DNA from: a bacterium
Lineage (GTDB): Bacteria > UBA9089 > CG2-30-40-21 > SBAY01
Reading direction: 5' to 3'
NCBI GenBank assembly: GCA_040757115.1
Contig: JBFLYA010000115.1
Coordinates: 1 to 12,528, forward strand
Length of the DNA: 12,528 nt
Shown: positions 6,246-10,928 of the stretch, one piece after another
How the letters are laid out: every line of letters begins with the position of its first letter
Numbering within the stretch: the first letter of the stretch is position 1
Notes under the pieces: model-generated
Database searches by the model: none
Told to the model about the DNA's origin: nothing
What the model saw: only the letters and a program-made list of their open reading frames with translations
Made by a program: the position numbers and the translations under genes

Positions 6246-7732
6246 CTGGTTTCTTTCATAGTTTGAGACGACCATATCCTTAGACTTAACCATCTCTTTA
6301 TAAATTCAATATCCTCAGAAGTAATTATACCTATCTTAAATATCAAAATAATATAAACCGATATAAACACTAATCCTGCCATTAAAAGAGTGAATAAATC
6401 TGGATAGTTAAAAATGGTAATAGGATAAATTAAGAGACCACAACCTGAAGCAACTATAAAGATATTAATAAGATTTCTCCAGGGAAGAATACCGTCAAAT
6501 GGAATTTTTAATGAGTGTTTTATGATAAAAAAATAAAAGAATATAGTGAGATATGCAGATAACAAGATACCGATTGCCGGACCTATAAAACCCATAATCT
6601 GAACGAACAAAAGATTAAGGATAACATTTGAGATAAAAAATAGGGCGGCACCGGCAAAGATAGGTTTAGTTTGACCTATCCCCTCAAGAACCTCACCATA
6701 AAGAAGCATTCTTACCGGCAGTGCACATAAATAAATTCTAAAGATATTGGTGCTTTCGATGTAATTTTTTGTGAACAGCAAAGTTATAATTTCCTCACCC
6801 ATTGTAAATAAAAATACAAATATCGGTAGTATAATTAGGGCTATTTTGCTTATATATTTATGCCAGAGTTGAATCAATTCTTCCTTCCGAGATTGGTGAT
6901 GCAGTTCACTAAATTTTGGCATTAAGACATTTCCTGCTGGCAAAAATAGCATCTCGACCAATGCTACCTTAGATGTCCCAACCGCATAGATAGCATACCT
7001 TTGAACCGAGAAGAATATAGAAATTACAATCTTATCGACCATTACCCCTAATCCGCCCACAATCTCAGCCAAACCTCGTGGGAGAGTATATTTCAATTGG
7101 GAACGGAGTAATTGAGGATTCCAATTAAATTCCCATCCCTTCATTAAATATACGGTGTAGAAAAGCATTAAACCGCAGGAAATACTGCCAAATACTACCA
7201 TCCAGTTAATTAGCCCGGCTAATCCATAACCTAAAAATAAAGGAATGATAACTATAAATGCAATGATAGTGTTTACTATCGATAAACCAGCAGATAATTT
7301 TTGTCTATCTACCGCAAGTAATAAATAGTTAAAATATGCCGCCGGGAAAGTAAAAAATAGATATATGCTCAGTATCTTTAGTAACTTTGATAAATCAGGG
7401 TTATTAAAGTAATCTCCGATATTTTTAGAAAGACACCAGAGGATACAAGAAGAAGTCAATCCCAACAGTGATAAAATGATAATTGATTGAATGACAAATC
7501 CTGCTCGTTCAATTTTTACTCTCGGAATAAAATAAGCGATACTTCGTGGAATACCTAATGAGAAAATAACTGTAACTATTGTCGAAATAAGCATTATCTG
7601 TTTATAAGTGCCGTAGTCAGATATAGATAATATTCTGACAAGTATCATACTCAGAACTAATCCAGATACTCCACTAATAACATTGGATAAGACAACTATC
7701 GCGACTTTATCTGAAAGAGAAAATTTTGCCAT
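6242..7732 (-). CDS. Wzx-type polysaccharide/oligosaccharide flippase
   Basis: The 496-residue protein is almost entirely hydrophobic, with about 12-14 membrane segments. It opens with the typical flippase start SNVISGVSGLVLSMILVRILSISDYGTYKQI, the R-x-L...YG-x-Y signature of the polysaccharide-export branch of the MOP superfamily. Cytoplasmic-loop residues such as AGNVLMPKFSELHHQSRKEEL and later ALPVRMLLYGEVLEGIGQTKPIF also fit. It would move lipid-linked glycan units across the inner membrane. It is first in the minus-strand operon with its own promoter at 7744-7772. The stop codon TAA (6242-6244) belongs to the inserted element: without the insertion the frame would continue for seven more codons (ECKEEKH) to TAG at 5967-5969. 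The loss affects only the tail and is probably tolerated. Confidence 0.88.
   Translation of the reverse strand: MAKFSLSDKVAIVVLSNVISGVSGLVLSMILVRILSISDYGTYKQIMLISTIVTVIFSLGIPRSIAYFIPRVKIERAGFVIQSIIILSLLGLTSSCILWCLSKNIGDYFNNPDLSKLLKILSIYLFFTFPAAYFNYLLLAVDRQKLSAGLSIVNTIIAFIVIIPLFLGYGLAGLINWMVVFGSISCGLMLFYTVYLMKGWEFNWNPQLLRSQLKYTLPRGLAEIVGGLGVMVDKIVISIFFSVQRYAIYAVGTSKVALVEMLFLPAGNVLMPKFSELHHQSRKEELIQLWHKYISKIALIILPIFVFLFTMGEEIITLLFTKNYIESTNIFRIYLCALPVRMLLYGEVLEGIGQTKPIFAGAALFFISNVILNLLFVQIMGFIGPAIGILLSAYLTIFFYFFIIKHSLKIPFDGILPWRNLINIFIVASGCGLLIYPITIFNYPDLFTLLMAGLVFISVYIILIFKIGIITSEDIEFIKRWLSLRIWSSQTMKETR
6246..6253. repeat. 8-bp target-site duplication, right copy
   Basis: CTGGTTTC is identical to 5992-5999. 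It lies within the last codons of the flippase gene (reads GAAACCAG on the coding strand). Confidence 0.9.
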
Positions 7733-7743
7733 TTGCTTTGATT

Positions 7744-7772
7744 AATATAACATATAACGATAAGAAAGTCAA
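7744..7772 (-). promoter_or_regulatory. Sigma-70-type promoter of the flippase operon
   Basis: On the minus strand TTGACT (7772-7767) and TATATT (7749-7744) are separated by exactly 17 bases, and TGT precedes the -10 box as in extended -10 promoters. The ATG at 7732 follows the -10 by 11 bases and has no visible Shine-Dalgarno sequence, so the mRNA leader would be only a few bases or absent. This matches the arrangement at the GT9 gene. Confidence 0.7.
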
Positions 7773-7786
7773 GGGTTTATTTTTGT

Positions 7787-7927
7787 AACAGAAATTCTCG
7801 GTGAAAAATTAGATAGAGACTCATTATTCCTTATTTTCCTCTCAAAATCTTTACGAAAAATTTTTTTCTCTATCTCTCCTCAACATAGGTGAATTCAGTT
7901 TCTAAAAATTCACCGAGAATTGCTGTT
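7787..7927. repeat. 19-bp inverted repeat flanking about 100 bp, next to element copy 3
   Basis: Arms 7787-7805 and 7909-7927 (core AATTCTCGGTGAA / TTCACCGAGAATT) match at 18 of 19 positions. A second nested pair, AGATAGAGA (7811-7819) and TCTCTATCT (7867-7875), lies inside. It ends three bases before the TIR at 7931. It may be the remnant of an older element or a large cruciform near the flippase promoter. No coding sequence is seen in it. Confidence 0.6.
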
Positions 7928-8068
7928 TTTGTAACCGTTCAGGATATAGCCACAGAGTCACAGAGAACACAGAGGGAATATATAACCACGAATGAACACA
8001 AATACAAAAAGATTTGTAGTGCGCGGCTAAAGCCTCGTATGTGTTTAGCGTATTTATGCATTGGATAC

Positions 8069-8265
8069 AAACCTGAAAGGTTTGAATTTTACATAACCGT
8101 AGGTGAAACCTACGGAAATGGACATCTACGATGTCTCTCAACCCTGAAAGGGTTGAATTTTAAACGAGGGATAAAATTCGACCCTTTCAGGGTCGCAGAG
8201 TGCATGTATGTGTTTCTTCCGTAGATTGCATCTACGGTTATGTGAAGTTTGACGCTTTCAGCGTC
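8069..8265. repeat. Array of six REP-like hairpins
   Basis: Six perfect interrupted palindromes, each with a 3-base loop, lie at 8069-8083, 8097-8115, 8139-8155, 8179-8195, 8219-8237 and 8251-8265. Examples are CAACCCT-GAA-AGGGTTG and CCGTAGGT-GAA-ACCTACGG. The first three have GAA loops. The last three have TTC, TGC and TTC loops and run as a mirror image, with the spacer ACATAACCGTAG recurring inverted (8092 onward and near 8233-8243). The array is therefore a large palindrome built of small palindromes, similar in style to REP/BIME sequences. Confidence 0.85.
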
Positions 8266-8320
8266 GGGGAAAAATATCGTCACGCTAAACACATACAAAG
8301 CCTCGCACTACAAATCTTTT

Positions 8321-8497
8321 CGACCTGTGCGGTTAAATGTAAAATGGATAATGTAAAATGAGAAATGTAAAATGAAAATGTATAACTGAAAGGTAACGAG
8401 TCTTGCGAAGTACTAAAATTTCCCATTTTTCATTTCCTATTTTACATTTATTTTTCCTTTGCGTCTGGGCGATGAATTAGTCTAATCGCACAGGTGG
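8321..8497. mobile_element. Family 2 miniature inverted-repeat element, nested copy
   Basis: This 177-bp element starts CGACCTGTGCGGTTA and ends TAATCGCACAGGTGG; the 15-bp ends match at 13 positions. It is flanked by a perfect 8-bp duplication AATCTTTT (8313-8320 and 8498-8505). It lies inside the right arm of the 7931-8583 element, and removing it restores that arm's pairing with the left arm. The interior has repeated AATGTAAAATG-type blocks that pair with TATTTTACATTT further on, giving a second inverted repeat. It encodes nothing recognisable. Confidence 0.9.
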
Positions 8498-8670
8498 AAT
8501 CTTTTTATTATTTGTGTTCATTCGTGCTTATATATTCCCTCTGTGTTCTCTGTGACTCTGTGGCTATATCCCTGAACGGTTACAAAAATTCCCGAACCCC
8601 GATTTTCAGGAAAAATTGCTGTCTGCCAATAAAAACTTTATTTTATAAGCACTTAAGTAAAAAAATAAGT

Positions 8671-8706
8671 AAAAGATAAAAAAAGATAAAAAAAGATAAA
8701 AAAAGA
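8671..8706 (+). promoter_or_regulatory. Helically phased A-tracts upstream of a promoter (UP-element-like bent DNA)
   Basis: AAAAGATAAA is repeated three times with an exact 10-base period (8671-8700), followed by AAAAGA. This puts A7 runs on the same face of the helix right up to the -35 box at 8708. Phased A-tracts of this kind curve DNA and commonly act as UP elements for RNA polymerase. Confidence 0.65.
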
Positions 8707-8707
8707 C

Positions 8708-8736
8708 TTGACAAATTTCTTAAAATATGTTATATT
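8708..8736 (+). promoter_or_regulatory. Sigma-70-type promoter of the mini-protein/HTH/TPR cluster
   Basis: A perfect TTGACA (8708-8713), 17-base spacer and TATATT (8731-8736) preceded by TGT form a strong extended -10 promoter. Transcription would start near 8743, giving an untranslated leader of about 170 bases before the first start codon at 8911. Confidence 0.75.
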
Positions 8737-8758
8737 ATAATTGCTCACTTCTCCTTCG

Positions 8759-8809
8759 CCCAATGCCGTCTTGTGGAGCTTAAATGTGCACATTGAGTAC
8801 GGCATTGGG
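8759..8809 (+). promoter_or_regulatory. Structured leader: 11-bp stem enclosing a 12-bp palindrome
   Basis: CCCAATGCCGT (8759-8769) pairs perfectly with ACGGCATTGGG (8799-8809). The 29-base loop contains the perfect palindrome AATGTGCACATT (8783-8794). It lies about 16 bases after the predicted transcription start. The structure could be an RNA element in the leader, or the palindromes could be operators for a dimeric DNA-binding protein such as those encoded downstream. No T-tract follows, so it is not an intrinsic terminator. It is not a riboswitch class I recognise. The rest of the leader (8810-8893) shows nothing further beyond an isolated AGGAGGG near 8864 with no start codon after it. 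Confidence 0.6.
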
Positions 8810-8910
8810 TAAAATAATATTTATGCCTGCCTATCGTGAGATTTTCCATTAAATATTCACCCCAGGAGGGATATTTATATATTAAATTCGAATAAGGAGA
8901 TGAATTAAAG

Positions 8911-9024
8911 ATGGAATTGAAATGTTATTGTTGTCAATCTTATATTGACGGACAAGATTATTTAGAAGTAGTCTTTAAAGGGACAATAATTGGTTACATC
9001 TGTAAAAGATGTAAAGAAAATTAA
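8911..9024 (+). CDS. 37-residue CxxC/CxxC zinc-ribbon-like mini-protein
   Basis: The ATG at 8911 opens a 37-codon frame ending TAA at 9022-9024. AAGGAG at 8894-8899 lies 11 bases upstream, slightly long but usable. The peptide has C5 and C8 (CYCC) near the start and C31 and C34 (CKRC) near the end, separated by 22 residues, which is the spacing of a single four-cysteine zinc ribbon or rubredoxin-like knuckle. It is too short to assign a family. It is followed after 16 bases by the next gene, so the two are probably co-transcribed. It could be a metal-dependent DNA- or protein-binding partner of the HTH proteins downstream. That is inference only. Confidence 0.55.
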   Translation: MELKCYCCQSYIDGQDYLEVVFKGTIIGYICKRCKEN

Positions 9025-9040
9025 TGAAGAGGTGAGATTA

Positions 9041-9490
9041 ATGAAAAGGAAATTTGAAATAGCACCGGTAGAAGGAAGTAAAAATTTAGTAGAGGTTACC
9101 TTTAAGCAAGGTTTTAATCTCCAAATAGATAAGAAAAAGAAAGTTTTGGTAAAATTTGTGATGATAATAATGCACTATGCCGGCGGTGCGGCGACATTTT
9201 TTACCCCAATGTTAAATTTTACCGACAGAGCTTTCCACAACATAAAAACACGTTTCCACGAAGTAGGCTCTAAATCACTATTTCATGGGAACCATTATAA
9301 ACAAAACGCTCGCAAAATCTCAGATGCTCATATTGGGAAAATTCTAACTTTAATTGTTCAAAATCCCACAGTTCCTAATCGAGTAATTGCCGAGGAATTT
9401 AATGCACTGGGAGAATTACAAATAAGTTTTAGAAGTGTAGAAAGACTCCGTAATCTCTATAAATTAAAGAAGAAGAAAAAAGGATTATGA
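9041..9490 (+). CDS. Transposase-like double helix-turn-helix protein lacking a catalytic domain
   Basis: With the ATG at 9041, preceded by AGAGGTGAG, the product is 149 residues. Residues 1-40 are a basic beta-like stretch. Residues about 47-84 (GGAATFFTPMLNFTDRAFHNIKTRFHEVGSKSLFHGN) resemble the first HTH of IS-type transposases, which often end in a G-x-x-x-L-x-H-G-N-R turn. Residues 94-143 (SDAHIGKILTLIVQNPT to SFRSVERLRNLYKL) look like the following winged HTH. The protein then stops in a lysine run with no DDE domain, and no DDE-like frame follows. It could be a transposase remnant or a domesticated regulator. Its position between two intact-looking genes under a strong promoter favours the latter. 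An earlier TTG at 8990 overlaps the mini-protein gene and is less likely. Confidence 0.6.
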   Translation: MKRKFEIAPVEGSKNLVEVTFKQGFNLQIDKKKKVLVKFVMIIMHYAGGAATFFTPMLNFTDRAFHNIKTRFHEVGSKSLFHGNHYKQNARKISDAHIGKILTLIVQNPTVPNRVIAEEFNALGELQISFRSVERLRNLYKLKKKKKGL

Positions 9491-9588
9491 AATAAGAAAA
9501 GGTTTCATATCGCAAAAAGTTTAGATTATTCGAGACAGAAGGGTATCGGGATTTTAAATTATCGATAAAAATTCGAATGGGAGAAAAA

Positions 9589-10488
9589 ATGAAGGCAAAA
9601 GAAGATATTTTTCTCCTCACCGTAGAGGAAGTAGCAGATATTCTTCGTGTCCAACCATTAGCCGTCTTTAAGAGATTGTATGGGAAGGAGCTCCGCGCAA
9701 TTAAATTAGGCTGTAAAACAGTTCGATTCAGGAAGAGTGAGCCGTATCGATATATTAATTGGAAAGAAAGCCAAAATTTTTATGTCAAAGGGAAGAAATT
9801 TGAAAATATAGGAGATGTGAACAATACAGTTGACTGCCTTAAGAATGCCACCAGTATATATCCCCTGAATAAATCTGCTCACCTTGAATTAGGCAAAATT
9901 TATTATAAAAATATAAAAGAAGACCAAACATATTATGAACTGGCTAAACAAAGATTTGAAAAAGGACTAAAAATTGATTTTGAAGATAGAGATATACATT
10001 TATATTTGGGGAAAATGGGGATAACTCCCCAGGAATTAAATTCTCACAATTCAAATTCCATTGAAGAAGAACTATTAACGATAAAGGAATTATCTGAGAT
10101 ATTTAGAGTTCAGTACTTGAAGGCTTACGAAATGGTTATAAACAATGAAATTAGAGGAATACATATTGGTAGATGGAAAATCAGAAGAACAGAAATCGAA
10201 AGATATCTTGAGCAACAAGAGAGTGAGTTGGTTTATAAATGGGCGATAGAAGAAAAAGAACTTGGAAATATAGATAATGCTATGGAATATTTTAAAGAAA
10301 CAACGCGGATTTATCCATTCCATAGAGATGCTCATCTCCAACTTGCAGAAATCTATTGCGAAAAAATGAAATCTGATAAAATTTACCTGTTATGGGCACT
10401 GAAGAGACTTGAGAAAGCATTTAAAATTGATCCTGAAAGATTGGAAATTCAAGAAAAGATAAAAGAATTAGAAAAATTAAAAAATTAG
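9589..10488 (+). CDS. Tandemly duplicated excisionase-type HTH plus TPR protein
   Basis: The 299-residue protein consists of two copies of one module. Residues 9-56 are an HTH_17/excisionase-like (MerR-type) domain, LLTVEEVADILRVQPLAVFKRL with a wing ending RKSEPYRYI. Residues 60-140 are TPR-like helices (AKQRFEKGLKIDFEDRDIHLYL). Residues 162-208 repeat the HTH (LLTIKELSEIFRVQYLKAYEMV ... RRTEIERYL), and 212-298 repeat the TPR helices (NAMEYFKETTRIYPFHRDAHLQL ... ALKRLEKAFKIDPE). Paired segments such as IYPLNKSAHLELGKIYYKNIK and IYPFHRDAHLQLAEIYCEKMK make the duplication plain. A DNA-binding scaffold contacting two sites and a protein partner is a reasonable inference. The ATG at 9589 has GGGAG five bases upstream; an in-frame ATG at 9577 would add four residues. 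Its TAG is the last base before the target duplication of the next element. Confidence 0.7.
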   Translation: MKAKEDIFLLTVEEVADILRVQPLAVFKRLYGKELRAIKLGCKTVRFRKSEPYRYINWKESQNFYVKGKKFENIGDVNNTVDCLKNATSIYPLNKSAHLELGKIYYKNIKEDQTYYELAKQRFEKGLKIDFEDRDIHLYLGKMGITPQELNSHNSNSIEEELLTIKELSEIFRVQYLKAYEMVINNEIRGIHIGRWKIRRTEIERYLEQQESELVYKWAIEEKELGNIDNAMEYFKETTRIYPFHRDAHLQLAEIYCEKMKSDKIYLLWALKRLEKAFKIDPERLEIQEKIKELEKLKN

Positions 10489-10496
10489 CAATTTTT

Positions 10497-10674
10497 CGAC
10501 CTGTGCAATTAGAAATAAAAGGATAATTGATTAAACAGATTACATTTTTTATTGTAAGCGGATTGAACGGATTGAACGGATTTTTTTTATTTCTTTTTCC
10601 GTTAAATCCGCTTACTAAATCCACCCGCTTACTATTAAAAATCTGCTTCCTTAATTTTCTACCTGCACAGGTCG
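10497..10674. mobile_element. Family 2 miniature inverted-repeat element, copy 2
   Basis: This 178-bp element starts CGACCTGTGCAATTAGAAA and ends in the reverse complement of CGACCTGTGCAGGTAGAAA, matching 17 of 19 positions. It is flanked by a perfect 8-bp duplication CAATTTTT (10489-10496 and 10675-10682). It inserted directly after the TAG stop of the HTH-TPR gene (10486-10488) without touching the coding sequence. The middle has a long hairpin, GTAAGCGGATTGAACGG pairing with CCGTTAAATCCGCTTAC at 16 of 17 positions, with a short GAACGGATT tandem repeat and a T8 run in the loop. The hairpin may now serve as the gene's 3' end. The remaining bases to the next promoter (10683-10859) are pyrimidine-rich and hold nothing I can name. 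Confidence 0.9.
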
Positions 10675-10859
10675 CAATTTTTTTAACTATCACTAACTTT
10701 CTAACCCAACTTCATAGCGGTTTCTTAACCATAACCTTTTATCCAAAAAGGCTTCTTGTCCCACCACCGCCTTCTTTTTATCTCACTTGTGGGTATAAAA
10801 GCTCGGGCTACCAATTCCCCTCATTTCACTGACACATTGCAGTAATCTACATTTTTTTC

Positions 10860-10888
10860 TTGACAGAAATATCCTTTTACCGTATAAT
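10860..10888 (+). promoter_or_regulatory. Consensus sigma-70 promoter of the phosphofructokinase gene
   Basis: A perfect TTGACA (10860-10865), an exact 17-base spacer and a perfect TATAAT (10883-10888) make an ideal housekeeping promoter. Transcription should start near 10895, giving a leader of about 34 bases with the strong ribosome site AAAGGGGG (10914-10921). Unlike the GT9 and flippase genes, this one has a conventional leader. Confidence 0.9.
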
Positions 10889-10928
10889 AATATTAAACAA
10901 ATAAATTTAATAGAAAGGGGGATTAACA

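Larger units (their letters stand above)
7931..8583. mobile_element. Family 1 compound inverted-repeat element, copy 3 (long arms, hairpin-array core)
   Basis: The element starts GTAACCGTTCAGG at 7931 and ends CCTGAACGGTTAC at 8583. Its arms are far longer than the 11-bp core: 7931-8050 pairs with 8283-8583 once the nested element at 8321-8497 and one copy of its target duplication are removed. That leaves about 120 against 116 bases of near-continuous inverted repeat. The arms include CACAGAGTCACAGAGAACAC, related to the CCGCAGAG motifs of copies 1 and 2. Further in is a GATTTGTAGTGCG...GTATGTGTTTAGCG segment. The core (8051-8282) holds six short hairpins. The restored length would be 468 bp. 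No clean 8-bp target duplication is visible (CTGTTTTT against AAAAATTC). There is no protein-coding content; open frames across it read through repeats. Confidence 0.8.

Noticed and set aside
8069-8265. CRISPR-like array
   Set aside because: The units are short perfect hairpins of differing sequence with unequal spacing and mirror symmetry. There are no constant repeats with unique spacers, and no cas genes are nearby.
7889-8298. Open frames on both strands through the hairpin array
   Set aside because: They are by-products of palindromic repeats; the same repeat is open in both directions, with no start signals or family resemblance.
7904-8591. AAAAATTC at 7904-7911 and 8584-8591 as the target duplication of element copy 3
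   Set aside because: The left copy is 19 bases away from the terminal repeat, so accepting it would make the ends asymmetrical. Flush octamers (CTGTTTTT and AAAAATTC) do not match.
8759-8809. Intrinsic terminator
   Set aside because: The stem is perfect but the loop is 29 bases and the following bases are GTAAAATAATA without a T-run. It lies in a leader with a gene cluster downstream.
10740-10780. Weak hairpin AAAGGC / GCCTTCTTTTT as a terminator before the phosphofructokinase promoter
   Set aside because: Only about five base pairs pair cleanly and no gene ends close upstream.
10421-10832. Open frames on both strands downstream of the HTH-TPR gene
   Set aside because: They cross the boundaries of the inserted element and have no start signals or recognisable product.
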